The notes beneath the pieces are model-generated. The model had not been told where the DNA came from. It ran no database searches and was given only the letters and a program-made list of their open reading frames with translations. DNA of 64,000 bases, taken from contig JAIEUA010000010.1 of assembly GCA_019744815.1 (NCBI GenBank), positions 372,001 through 436,000 on the forward strand. The letters run 5' to 3'. The stretch's first letter is position 1, and every line of letters begins with the position of its first letter. Source of the stretch: Phycisphaerales bacterium (GTDB taxonomy: Bacteria; Planctomycetota; Phycisphaerae; Phycisphaerales; UBA1924). Positions 50,115 through 58,096 of the stretch are shown here, piece by piece. The translations under genes were made by a program, and so were the position numbers.

Positions 50115-51592
50115 GGCTTCTTGCGGATATCGATAGTGTCGACGCCGTTGCCACTGGTGCCGGTGGGGCTGACGCCGGTCGGGCTCACCCCGGTGGGTCG
50201 GGTGCCGGAGTTGTCGACGCCGCCCGCGCCGGTGCCAGCGCCGCGGGCCTCGGGGTTGATGGCACCGTTGGGATTGAGACCCGCGCTCGCCGGTCCCCCG
50301 CCGCCGACGCCACCGCCGCCGCGGGTGCCAAGCTCCGGCCCCTTGGTCCAGCCGATCTCGAACATCCAGTTGGCGTAAAGGCCGGTCCGGGTCTGGATCT
50401 CGAACTCGACGTACGCGGGCAGCTCTTTCTCCCACACCGCGTTGTGAGCACGCCGGCGCTGGCCTTCGGAGTAGAGCTGCCAGTTGCACTTGACCAGGTT
50501 GTCGGCGAGCAGCACGGGCTCGCCCCAGGCGTAGACCTGGCGCGGATCGAGGTTGGTGAGGCTGGGCTCGGGCTCGGGGTTGGCGGACGGATCGGTCGGG
50601 TTCGCGTTGTCGGTCGGACGCTTCTTGGTGTCGACGGCGGCCGGCATCGGCCGCCACCACAGCTCGTACATCACCGGCTTGCCCTCGCTGCGGAGGCGGG
50701 CGGCCTCGGGCGTGAGCATCGGGCGGATCTCGAAGCAGCCGCGGAGCGCGCCCTGCTTGGCGCCGTCGGACTTGCCGAGCAGCGAGGCGGCGTCGCGGCG
50801 CGTCGCGGCGGCGTCGGGATTGTCGGCGGAGGCGGTGTTGGCGGAAGCTCCGCCACCGGCGGCAGCGAACCTCTGACGCAGGGCGTTCGCCCGCTCCGAG
50901 CGGGCCGCCGCGTTGGTGCTGAGGCCGGAGGGAGAAGCCGCGGACGACGCTCCGGACAGATTGCCGCCCGAGCCGGACGCAGCGGAAGCGGAACCGGAAG
51001 CGGAAGTCGGCGAGACCGTGGTCTTGCTCGAATCGGCGGCGTTACTCGAGCCGCTCGAGGACGGGTTGTTCGCGTTGTACACCGCCATCGCGTCGGCGAG
51101 CTCGGCCCGGAACTGGGGCGCGATCGGGGGCGAGTCGATGACGACTTCCAGCCGCTGGAGCTTCTGGGCCTCATCCGCGGGCAGGCCGACGTCGATCAGC
51201 ATCGCGCGGAGCTCGGCGCTGTTGTCGGGCTCCAAGAGCAGGCGAGCGGGCGGACGCGGATTGCGGCTCCTGAACTGCTCCTCCGAGGCTTCGAAGGCGG
51301 ACTTGGCGGCCTCGTCGGCGAACTGCGTCTTGTCCGTGCCGCGGCGGGCGTTGGGGTTCACCGGTGCGGTCGTGTCGGAGACCACCAGGCCCGCGATCGC
51401 CCGCTGCATGACGAGGCGAGCGCGGTGCAAATCGGCGAGCTCTTGTTGGCGCACGCCCAACGGCTTCTCGAGCTTCTCCATCGACTGCATGAGCGCGAGC
51501 GCGACGACGATCACCATCGCGCCCATCGAAGTAGCGAGCACAACCTCGAGAAGAGTGAAGCCGCGGCGGACGGCATGAGGAGACGAAACCAC
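50111..51592 (-). CDS. gspJ: GspJ-like minor pseudopilin with large inserts
   Basis: The class III prepilin signal RRG-FTLLEVVLATSMGAMVI lies at the start; Glu5 is present. From GTG 51592 the leader is 11 residues, normal for pseudopilins, but no ribosome site precedes it. An alternative ATG at 51682 with AGAGGAGAGG before it would give a 41-residue leader containing ten consecutive Ser from a TTC run in the adjoining repeat. The 493-residue product is about twice usual GspJ length because of a Ser/Ala/Gly-rich insert near the middle and a Gly/Pro/Thr tail with repeated PTGVS. Beta-rich parts (RLEVVIDSPPIAPQFRAELA, VMYELWWRPMP) remain. Confidence 0.78.
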   Translation of the reverse strand: MVSSPHAVRRGFTLLEVVLATSMGAMVIVVALALMQSMEKLEKPLGVRQQELADLHRARLVMQRAIAGLVVSDTTAPVNPNARRGTDKTQFADEAAKSAFEASEEQFRSRNPRPPARLLLEPDNSAELRAMLIDVGLPADEAQKLQRLEVVIDSPPIAPQFRAELADAMAVYNANNPSSSGSSNAADSSKTTVSPTSASGSASAASGSGGNLSGASSAASPSGLSTNAAARSERANALRQRFAAAGGGASANTASADNPDAAATRRDAASLLGKSDGAKQGALRGCFEIRPMLTPEAARLRSEGKPVMYELWWRPMPAAVDTKKRPTDNANPTDPSANPEPEPSLTNLDPRQVYAWGEPVLLADNLVKCNWQLYSEGQRRRAHNAVWEKELPAYVEFEIQTRTGLYANWMFEIGWTKGPELGTRGGGGVGGGGPASAGLNPNGAINPEARGAGTGAGGVDNSGTRPTGVSPTGVSPTGTSGNGVDTIDIRKKP

Positions 51593-51716
51593 CAAGGTGC
51601 CGAGACGCACGAAAGAAGTAGAAGAAGAAGAAGAAGAAGAAGAAGAAGAAGCCGAGGCTCGCTCTCCTGGAATCAAACCCATCCTCTCCTCTCTGTTCCT
51701 CTGTGTCTCCGTGGTG
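51591..51716. repeat. compound interspersed repeat with (GAA)10 (family E)
   Basis: The left part is ACCAAGGTGCCGAGACGCAC, the right part CTCTGTTCCTCTGTGTCTCC-GTGGT, roughly inverted relative to each other ('ACCAC..GAGACxCAxAG'). Between them lie exactly ten GAA units at 51621-51650. This kind of 'ACCACGGAGACACAGAGG' element is known from many unrelated bacterial genomes. It sits between gspI and gspJ and overlaps the plausible translation starts of gspJ. Confidence 0.85.
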
Positions 51717-51777
51717 AATGCGTCTCTAGCCCACGCCGCGACGGCGTGTGAGGGCCGGTTCTCTGCCGATGGCTGTG

Positions 51778-52437
51778 TCACTTCGCACCCCCCTGCTTCT
51801 TGCCGCCGGAAGACTTGCTGTCGTCGCGTTGCTGGCTGAGCGAGGGACGCAGCCCGCCCGCCCGGGCGCCGGTCATCTGGTCGAGCACGCCCTTGAGGCC
51901 CGTGGTGTCGATCTGGCGGCGGAGCTTGTCGGGGTTCCAGTTCGGGATGTCCGCCGGGTCGTACATGCGGGCGAGCGTGGCCTGCGGCACTCCGGTCTCG
52001 GGGCTGTACGAGCCGCCGGTCTCTTCGCTGAGCCACACACGGACCCGCACCACGCGGAAGCGGCCGTAGCGATCTGTGGACGAACGGCCCAGGCGGGAGA
52101 GCTGCTGCTCGCGCTTGTCCTCGTCCGTGCTGGGCGAAACAGGGGTCGGGATCTCCACCGCGAGCGACTCTTCGCCCAGGGCCCATCGGTATCGCGAGCT
52201 CACACCCTCGCGCCCGTACTCGACCGACGCCCCCTCGCTGGGCAGCGAGTTGGGGTCGTCGAAGTACTGGAGCATGAGACGGTTGGCGATCTCGTGGGCG
52301 TTGAGCCGGTGCGAGTTGCGGATCGACGCCGTCGTGATGTAGTTGGTCGCCATGACCACGCTGAGCGTGACAAGCCCGAGCAGCGCGACGGCGAGCACGA
52401 CTTCGAGGAAGGTGATGCCGCGGGCTGTGGTGCGCAT
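51778..52437 (-). CDS. gspI: GspI-like minor pseudopilin
   Basis: The 219-residue product begins MRTTARG-ITFLEVVLAVAL, a short leader cut before Ile8, Glu at +5, then a hydrophobic helix. The remainder has RVVRVRVWLSEETGGSYSPE, a strand pair typical of GspI/PilV C-termini, and ends in a Lys/Gln/Ser-rich tail. GspI is the core of the tip complex with GspJ and GspK. It follows gspG after 33 bases. Confidence 0.82.
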   Translation of the reverse strand: MRTTARGITFLEVVLAVALLGLVTLSVVMATNYITTASIRNSHRLNAHEIANRLMLQYFDDPNSLPSEGASVEYGREGVSSRYRWALGEESLAVEIPTPVSPSTDEDKREQQLSRLGRSSTDRYGRFRVVRVRVWLSEETGGSYSPETGVPQATLARMYDPADIPNWNPDKLRRQIDTTGLKGVLDQMTGARAGGLRPSLSQQRDDSKSSGGKKQGGAK

Positions 52438-52470
52438 GGGCTCCGCCTTGCGACGAGGAACTGGGGCGGG

Positions 52471-52908
52471 TTACTGCGGCTGAGTCGGCTGGGTGTTCAC
52501 GTTCGCGAAGGCGTCGATGTCGTCGGCGCTGGGAGAGAGGCCGTCGGGGCCCTTGCTGAAGAGAACAAAGGGACGGTCGGCGTCGAGACCTTGGGGGTCG
52601 TAGACGAGCGGGCGCTGCCACGCGTCATTCAACTTACCGGCCTCAAGGATCTTGGCGGAGACGAGGAGCTGGAGCGTGGTGGGGAAGGCGCTCTGCTCAA
52701 GGTGGTACTGGTTGACCGCGTTCTTGATGGTGGCGAGCGTGGCCTTGGTGGCTTGGATCTTGGCCTTCTCGCCCTGACCGAGGACGTTGACCGCGGCGAC
52801 GGCCATGAGGACGCCGAGGATGACGAGCACGAGGGTGAGTTCGAGCAGCGAGAAGCCGGGGCGGACATGGCGGGCGATGCCGCGGCGGACGATCTGGTTG
52901 GTCTTCAT
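52471..52908 (-). CDS. gspG: GspG-like major pseudopilin
   Basis: The 145-residue protein has an 18-residue basic leader, cleavage site RPG-FSLLELTLVLVILGVLM with Glu at +5, then the GspG helix and domain: KAKIQATKATLATIKNAVNQ, YHLEQSAFPTTLQLLV, DAWQRPLVYDP, and FSKGPDGLSPSADDI, the calcium-site loop of GspG. It would polymerise into the pseudopilus that drives substrates through the outer-membrane secretin. Normal length. Two related genes without a processing site lie directly upstream. Confidence 0.93.
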   Translation of the reverse strand: MKTNQIVRRGIARHVRPGFSLLELTLVLVILGVLMAVAAVNVLGQGEKAKIQATKATLATIKNAVNQYHLEQSAFPTTLQLLVSAKILEAGKLNDAWQRPLVYDPQGLDADRPFVLFSKGPDGLSPSADDIDAFANVNTQPTQPQ

Positions 52909-53004
52909 CGTTTCGATTCCTTCCGCGGCGCGGGCCGCTCGGGAGTGGAGCGCCGGCGGTTGATTGGGTGTTCGGTGGATGCTGATATTTCTTGCGAAGC
53001 AATC

Positions 53005-53466
53005 TTATCGGCCGGGAAGGGCCTTGGAATCAGGGGATGCAGGTTGGTCGAGCTTGCCGCCCTGAACCACGATGTCATCCGGCGTGCCGTCGATTCCGTC
53101 CTCGCCGAGGCTCCTGAGCGTGTAGATCCACGATTCGCCTTCCCGCCGCGGTTCGTAGCGATTGGCACGGTTCCATGGATCGGTCAGTTCGCGTGGATCA
53201 ATGAACCTCATGCCGGCGACGACGGCGAGACTGGCGGGCAGTGTTTGGTGTTCGACGCGGTACTGCTCAATCGCCCGGCTCAGCGACTGGAGATTCGCAA
53301 TTGCGGCGTATCTCCGCCCGGGCCTGGGATCGGGGAGCATGACGAACACGATACAGAAGACCGAAACCTCGACAAGAAGCACAACAAACAAAGCAGCGCG
53401 GAGTCGCCGGTACCAGCGATCAGCCGGTCCCGGCTCCGGCAATCGATTGGCGTCCAGCGAAGTCAC
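53005..53466 (-). CDS. GspG-related protein without prepilin cleavage site (copy 2)
   Basis: From GTG 53466 the 153-residue product has a polar N-terminus, one helix (LFVVLLVEVSVFCIVFVMLP) and a domain that follows GspG: AAIANLQSLSRAIEQYRVEH, TLPASLAVVAGMRFIDPREL, TDPWNRANRYEP, YTLRSLGEDGIDGTPDD. The calcium-loop region is kept, but the Gly-Phe cut site and Glu5 are missing. It may be a non-polymerising membrane-anchored relative, such as a platform or regulator subunit. Lies between copy 3 and gspG. Confidence 0.78.
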   Translation of the reverse strand: MTSLDANRLPEPGPADRWYRRLRAALFVVLLVEVSVFCIVFVMLPDPRPGRRYAAIANLQSLSRAIEQYRVEHQTLPASLAVVAGMRFIDPRELTDPWNRANRYEPRREGESWIYTLRSLGEDGIDGTPDDIVVQGGKLDQPASPDSKALPGR

Positions 53467-53506
53467 GGTGTGCTCTTGCGGTGCGGAGCGGCGGCGCGAT
53501 CGAGAC

Positions 53507-53974
53507 TTACTGACGAGGCTCGTCGCAGGGGGGATCGCGATCCGTTGGCGGACCGGCGTTGGGTCGGAGGACGGCGATGTCCAGATCATCGAGAGTGCTG
53601 GGTACCCCGTCGGCACCATCGCTGCGGAGCACAAATCCGATTCGCGACCCGGGATCGATGCGATAGCGGAGCGGGCGTCGCCATCCGTCGACCGCGTCTC
53701 GAGTCTCCAAGATCTTGGCGTCGACCAATCGGCTCAAAGAAAATGGGAGACTGCTGGTCTCCATGTAGTACTGCCTGATCGCATTATCGACGGTGGCGAG
53801 GGTGGCCTTGGTCGCGGGCGCTCGCGAGTTCGGTTGGGTGCGGAATCCCCCCCACAACTGCACGACCGTCGCAAGCGAAGCTGCGGTGATTCCTAGAACA
53901 AGGACGAGTCGTCGAATAGCAATCCACAGCGAGTACGACGACGGCGAAGGCGGCGATGGCGGTTGTTGGAACAT
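53507..53974 (-). CDS. GspG-related protein without prepilin cleavage site (copy 3)
   Basis: The 155-residue product starts at ATG 53974 (MFQQPPSPPSPSSYSLW), has one helix (LVLVLGITAASLATVVQLWG) and a GspG-like domain: APATKATLATVDNAIRQYYM, ETSSLPFSLSRLVDAKILET, RDAVDGWRRPLRYRIDPG, LRSDGADGVPSTLDDLDI. The phrases TKATLATxxNAxxQYxxE and VxAKILE are close to those of gspG at 52471, showing local duplication. The prepilin cut site is absent. Lies 49 bases downstream of gspF. Confidence 0.78.
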   Translation of the reverse strand: MFQQPPSPPSPSSYSLWIAIRRLVLVLGITAASLATVVQLWGGFRTQPNSRAPATKATLATVDNAIRQYYMETSSLPFSLSRLVDAKILETRDAVDGWRRPLRYRIDPGSRIGFVLRSDGADGVPSTLDDLDIAVLRPNAGPPTDRDPPCDEPRQ

Positions 53975-54023
53975 TCCAGCAGTGGAGCGCGGTTGTGCAC
54001 CCGAACGTTCGCGGTCGATCGCG

Positions 54024-55268
54024 TTATCCGCCCATCCCCACGCTGCTGCTCAGATTCAGCAGCGGGATCATGATGCCCAGGATCACCGAGCCGACGACCA
54101 GGAACAGGAACACGATCACCGCCGGCTCCATGAACGCGATCAGGCGCGCGGAGCGGGTCTCGACTTCTTCCATCATGTCCATCGCCAGCGTGTCGAAGGC
54201 GCTCTGCAGGTCGCCAGCCCGTTCGGCGGCGATCATCAGCCGTCGAGTGGTGATGGGCAGGCTGTCGACTTCGTCGATCAGATTGCGGAGCACGCCGCCC
54301 TCGATGAGACGTGTGCGGAGTTTCTCGAGCTGGACCCGCATCTGGGGGTGGGTGATGGCGCCGTTCGCGACGCCGAGGGCATCGGCCAGCGGCACGCCGC
54401 AGCGGGTCAGGGCCGACATCACGCTGAAGAAGCGGGCGGATTCCTGAGCGAGCACGACCTGGCGGATCGCGGGCATCTTCCGCATGGCCGAGAGAATCGC
54501 CGCGCCGACAACAGCCCGCATGATGATGGCGGCGATGATCGCGAAGCCCAAGACCATGGTGATCATCAGGGCGTTGTCACGCAGGAAGATTCCGATCGCG
54601 AGCAGGGCGCGCGTGAACCAAGGCAGGGTGACGCCCGCGGAGGCGATGGCCTCGCCGATGCGGGGCAGGACTTTCGTCAGCAGCACGGCGGCGGCGATGC
54701 AGGTGATCGTGAGCAGGATCGCCGGATAGATCATCAGCGTCGCGGCCTTGCCCTGAATGGACAACTGTCGCCGGGCCGCGATGGCGAGCTGCTTGGCCGC
54801 CCCGGCGAGGTCGCCGGTGCGTTCCGAGGCTCGGTAGAGAGCGATGGTGACGCGGTCAAAGCCGCCGACTTGTTCGCAGGCGTCGGCGAAGCTGGCGCCG
54901 CCGGCGACGAGGTCGCGCATGCGGAGGGCCTTGGGACGCATCTTGTTCGACACCGACGCGCCCGTGACTTCCAGGGCCTCGACCAGCGGCGAGCCGCGGG
55001 AGAGGAGCTGGGCGAGCTGGGTGTTCATCTCGGCCTGGTCTTTGAGCTTCACGGTGCCGCCGGAGTCGCCCGCGGCGATGGGCAGGCGGACCGACCGCAA
55101 GAGGGCCATGCGTTCCTTGCGGAGCTCGGTGGCGAGGTGGCGCTCGTCCTTGGCCTGGCGCATGCCGACGGAGCGTCCGCCGCCGGGCTTGGCGGCCATA
55201 TAGAGGTAGGACCCGGCGACCTTGTGCCGGGGCTGCCGCGGGGTTTGGGTGCTGATCGCTCGGCTCAC
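54024..55268 (-). CDS. gspF: type II secretion inner-membrane platform protein
   Basis: The 414-residue product starts at GTG 55268. It has two GspF domains, each with the 'AxFxxxLxxLLxxGxPLxxAL' helix pattern: MNTQLAQLLSRGSPLVEALE and FFSVMSALTRCGVPLADALG. Three membrane helices (ATLMIYPAILLTITCIAAAV, ALMITMVLGFAIIAAIIM, FMEPAVIVFLFLVVGSVI) sit in the usual places. The cytoplasmic N-terminus is longer than usual. GspF forms the core that the GspE ATPase turns or pushes. It is the first gene of the cluster; neither gspE nor gspD is next to it. Confidence 0.93.
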   Translation of the reverse strand: MSRAISTQTPRQPRHKVAGSYLYMAAKPGGGRSVGMRQAKDERHLATELRKERMALLRSVRLPIAAGDSGGTVKLKDQAEMNTQLAQLLSRGSPLVEALEVTGASVSNKMRPKALRMRDLVAGGASFADACEQVGGFDRVTIALYRASERTGDLAGAAKQLAIAARRQLSIQGKAATLMIYPAILLTITCIAAAVLLTKVLPRIGEAIASAGVTLPWFTRALLAIGIFLRDNALMITMVLGFAIIAAIIMRAVVGAAILSAMRKMPAIRQVVLAQESARFFSVMSALTRCGVPLADALGVANGAITHPQMRVQLEKLRTRLIEGGVLRNLIDEVDSLPITTRRLMIAAERAGDLQSAFDTLAMDMMEEVETRSARLIAFMEPAVIVFLFLVVGSVILGIMIPLLNLSSSVGMGG

Positions 55269-55604
55269 GGGGAAGACTCTAGCCGATGCAGCGCGGCGGG
55301 GGGCACAGGGGTTCGGACGACGGCAAGACGATGGGGGCGGCTCCTGAACCTGCCGCCCCGTTTCCCTGCGACGCGAGTTTGGCGTTCGCGTGATGAGGAT
55401 CCGGGGTCGCCGGGGGAGGGCGATGTGCGGGATGGGCTGTCGAGCACCCGGAAACCGGATGCCGCCGCGCCGGGGCGGGGACGCCCCGGCTCGCTGCGTC
55501 TTGCGTGTTCGCCGTTATTGAGACCCTGAGCGGGCCGGCCGTTGCATGGGGGGGCTTGCTCTTTGATTGAACAGTTTGTACAATTCGTACGAAAAGGACA
55601 ACAC
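55269..55604. other. 336-base divergent region between gspF and the toxin-antitoxin pair
   Basis: It holds a 9-bp hairpin, GCCGGGGCG / CGCCCCGGC with loop GGGA, at 55469-55490, similar to other GC palindromes in the window, and the promoter and operator of the antitoxin gene at its right end. The promoter of the secretion cluster should also be here but was not recognised. No coding frame was found. Confidence 0.6.
55556..55593 (+). promoter_or_regulatory. promoter and palindromic operator of the toxin-antitoxin pair
   Basis: TTGCTC (55556-55561) and TACAAT (55579-55584), 17 bases apart, form a likely promoter. Overlapping and following the -10 are two palindromes with a GTAC core: TTGTACAA (55576-55583) and TTCGTACGAA (55584-55593). 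Paired TGTACA-type palindromes are the known operators of YefM-family antitoxins, so autoregulation by the antitoxin or the complex is likely. Confidence 0.72.
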
Positions 55605-55901
55605 ATGCACACCCGCAGCACCGCGCGACCGAGTTCTCGCCGTTCGACCTCCCGCATCGCGGGAACGGTGTCGGTCGCCAAAGCCCGGGCGCGGTTCGCG
55701 GACACGATCGATCTGGTGCGGACCACGGGCCAGCGGATCGTGCTCTCCAAGAGCGGCAAGCGGGCCGCGGCGATCGTGCCGATCGAGGATCTCGATCTTC
55801 TGGAACGCCTGCAGGATGCGGCTGACATCAAGGCTGCGAGGGCGGCGCTGAAGGCTCCGGGGTCGCCCTGGGATGAAGTGAAGCAGCGGCTGGGTTTGTA
55901 G
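55605..55901 (+). CDS. Phd/YefM-family antitoxin
   Basis: The 98-residue product starts at ATG 55605 behind AAGGA. After a basic, Ser/Arg-rich lead (about 22 residues, longer than usual) the Phd/YefM domain follows: GTVSVAKARARFADTIDLVR, TTGQRIVLSKSGKRAAAIVP, IEDLDLLERLQD. The C-terminal part, ARAALKAPGSPWDEVKQRLG, would wrap the toxin. It would neutralise the RelE-type toxin encoded 10 bases downstream and repress the shared promoter. Confidence 0.9.
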   Translation: MHTRSTARPSSRRSTSRIAGTVSVAKARARFADTIDLVRTTGQRIVLSKSGKRAAAIVPIEDLDLLERLQDAADIKAARAALKAPGSPWDEVKQRLGL

Positions 55902-55911
55902 ACTGCCGCGG

Positions 55912-56172
55912 GTGGCGCGTTACCTGATCATCATCAAGCGACCGGCGGAGAAGGAACTCGCGAAAGTTCCCAGACGAGACGCGGCACGCATCGCGATGGC
56001 GATCGATGCACTGGCGGACAACCCGCGTCCGGCGGGGGTCAAGAAGCTTGAGGGCAACACCGACCTCTGGCGGATCCGAATCGGCGACTACCGCGTCATC
56101 TATACGATCGAAGACCGAATCGTAACGGTGACCGTGGTGCGTATCGGCCAGCGTGGAGATGTGTACCGCTGA
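55912..56172 (+). CDS. RelE/ParE-family toxin
   Basis: The 86-residue product starts at GTG 55912. It has the RelE fold phrases KRPAEKELAKVPRRDAARIA, ALADNPRPAGVKKLEGNTDL, WRIRIGDYRVIYTIEDRIV and VVRIGQRGDVYR, with the catalytic-type Arg/Tyr cluster at the end. RelE toxins cut mRNA in the ribosome A site. Ten bases separate it from the antitoxin stop. It looks intact. Confidence 0.93.
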   Translation: MARYLIIIKRPAEKELAKVPRRDAARIAMAIDALADNPRPAGVKKLEGNTDLWRIRIGDYRVIYTIEDRIVTVTVVRIGQRGDVYR

Positions 56173-56230
56173 TCCGGACGCGGCATCGAGAGCGGCATCT
56201 ACACTTGCGTAGAACCCCTTGGAGCTAGCC

Positions 56231-57322
56231 ATGGCGACGTCTGCTGCACCATCTGTGTCCGCCGCTCGAACGTCCAAGACCACGATGCGGGCGTTGATCA
56301 AGCATCACGCCGGGCCGGGGCTCAAGTTCATTGCCGATCACCCCAAGCCCACACCCGGCCCGCGGGACGTGCTGATCAAGATCTCCAAGGTCGGCATCTG
56401 CGGCACCGACCGTCACATCTGGGAATGGGACGACTGGGCCGCCGGTCGCATCCCCGTCGGCATCGTCACCGGGCATGAGTTCGTCGGCGTGATCGAAGAA
56501 GTCGGCAGCGCGGTGACGCGGTACAAGCCGGGGCTGCGGGTGAGCGCGGAAGGGCACATCACCGCGGGCATCGATTACAACAGCCGCACGGGTAACGCCC
56601 ACATCGCCAGCGACACACGGATCCTCGGCATCGACCGCGACGGCATCTTCGCCGACTACGCCTGCGTGCCAGAAGAGAACGTCTGGCCGGTGCACGCGAA
56701 GATCCCCGACAAGGTGGCGGCGGTGCTCGATCCGCTCGGCAACGCGGTGCACACCGTGATGGCCGCGGGCGTGAGCGCCAAGAGCGTGCTCATCACCGGC
56801 ACGGGCATCATCGGCCTGATGGCCGTCACAGTGGCCAAGGCCGCGGGCGCGGGGCGCATCTTCGCGACGGACATCAACCCCGGCCGGCGTGAACTGGCGA
56901 AGAAGCTGGGCGCGACGGACGTGTTTGATCCGCGGAACAGCAGCTGGATCAGCGACGTGAAGAAGGGCTGCCGCAACGAGGGTGTGGATGTGCTGCTCGA
57001 GATGTCGGGCTCGCCCGCCGCGTACGACCAGGGCTTCAGCGCCCTGCGCAACGGCGGCGTGGCGGCCCTGCTGGGCATCCCGGCCAAGCCGCCGACGTTC
57101 AACATCACGCAGCACGTGGTGTTCAAGGGCGCGACGGTCCTGGGCATCAACGGCCGCCGCATGTTCGAGACGTGGTATCAGATGGAAGAGCTGCTGCTGT
57201 CGGGCAAGCTCGAACTGAACGACATCATCACCCACGAGTTCCCGCTCGAGGAGTTCGAGAAGGCTCACGAGACGATGATCTCGGGAGCGGGGATCAAGGT
57301 GGTGATGAGCGTGAACGGGTAG
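56231..57322 (+). CDS. tdh: L-threonine 3-dehydrogenase-like zinc-type dehydrogenase
   Basis: ATG 56231 has GGAG six bases before it. The 363-residue product carries an 18-residue extension before MRALIKHHAGPGLKF, where Tdh normally begins. Catalytic zinc residues are in place: ICGTD (Cys57), GHE (His82, Glu83). The Rossmann motif TGTGIIGLMA follows, then NGRRMFETWYQMEEL, a Tdh-specific block. It would oxidise threonine to 2-amino-3-ketobutyrate with NAD. All four Cys that hold the structural zinc in E. coli Tdh are replaced, at exact spacing, by Ala112, Asp115, Ser118 and Ala126. No kbl gene is adjacent. Confidence 0.9.
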   Translation: MATSAAPSVSAARTSKTTMRALIKHHAGPGLKFIADHPKPTPGPRDVLIKISKVGICGTDRHIWEWDDWAAGRIPVGIVTGHEFVGVIEEVGSAVTRYKPGLRVSAEGHITAGIDYNSRTGNAHIASDTRILGIDRDGIFADYACVPEENVWPVHAKIPDKVAAVLDPLGNAVHTVMAAGVSAKSVLITGTGIIGLMAVTVAKAAGAGRIFATDINPGRRELAKKLGATDVFDPRNSSWISDVKKGCRNEGVDVLLEMSGSPAAYDQGFSALRNGGVAALLGIPAKPPTFNITQHVVFKGATVLGINGRRMFETWYQMEELLLSGKLELNDIITHEFPLEEFEKAHETMISGAGIKVVMSVNG

Positions 57323-57352
57323 CGATCTGGCGATGGAGAGTGAATTCAGCTT

Positions 57353-58096
57353 GTGGAAACGGGTCGCGGGGAGGGGCGATTGCTGAAGTGGGGCGTCCGA
57401 GCTGCCTTGTCCGCCCTGATCGTCGCGACACTTGTGATCGTGATGAACATGAACCTGACGAGTTCGCAGGTGAACATGTACGTCGCGATTCCGTGTGCGG
57501 TAATCGGTCTTGCTTGGTCCATCGCCGAACTGATTTTTCGCAGGCAAAGGATGGATGCCGTGCGAGCTCGGCTTCGGAAGCTTGGCTTTCATGAGTCTTC
57601 GCACGCGGGCCTTCACTACCAACCGGAGCGATGGCACCGCCGTTTTCGTATCCGATACGCCATGTCGGCCGATTGGAAGGGGATGCGCGTCCGTGTCGCG
57701 GAGTACGCGTACACGACGGGTACTGGCAAGTTCTACGAGGTACACGAGTTTCTCGAAGCACGCATGTCCGTGGATCGCGACATGCCACCTTTTCGCTTGG
57801 AAGCTCCCACGGGCTTCATGGATCGTCCAGTGACGCAGCTGTTCTCGGCTCCGCCGCTGGCCGCAGAATTTGGTGCATTCGGACGGACCACCAACGTCGT
57901 CGCCGATGCGCCTGAAGCCGTCGCACGCCTCTTGGGACCGGACCTTCGGCAGTGGCTCGCGGAACGCGGAGTCGACGAGACTTGGTGTCTCCGGGACGGC
58001 GAGCTGTCGTGCACCCGTAGCGGTGCGTTAGAGGAGCACGAGGTCGAGTCCGTCCTTGGTCGGCTCGCAACCTTTGTTGCCAAGCTGCCCTCATAG
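57353..58096 (+). CDS. membrane protein of unknown function with large soluble domain
   Basis: From GTG 57353 the 247-residue product has two hydrophobic helices (about 16-30 and 41-59) followed by a soluble domain of about 185 residues (RLRKLGFHESSHAGLHYQPE, FRIRYAMSADWKGMRVRVAE, YAYTTGTGKFYEVHEFLEAR). A TTG nine codons in, behind GGGGAGGGG, is an alternative start. Codon use is less GC-biased than in its neighbours. No family is recognised. Confidence 0.72.
   Translation: METGRGEGRLLKWGVRAALSALIVATLVIVMNMNLTSSQVNMYVAIPCAVIGLAWSIAELIFRRQRMDAVRARLRKLGFHESSHAGLHYQPERWHRRFRIRYAMSADWKGMRVRVAEYAYTTGTGKFYEVHEFLEARMSVDRDMPPFRLEAPTGFMDRPVTQLFSAPPLAAEFGAFGRTTNVVADAPEAVARLLGPDLRQWLAERGVDETWCLRDGELSCTRSGALEEHEVESVLGRLATFVAKLPS

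Noticed and set aside
51621-51650. (GAA)10 read as a classic phase-variable on/off switch
   Set aside because: Changes of whole triplets keep the frame, so simple on/off switching of gspJ by frameshift is not expected; only leader length or expression level could vary.
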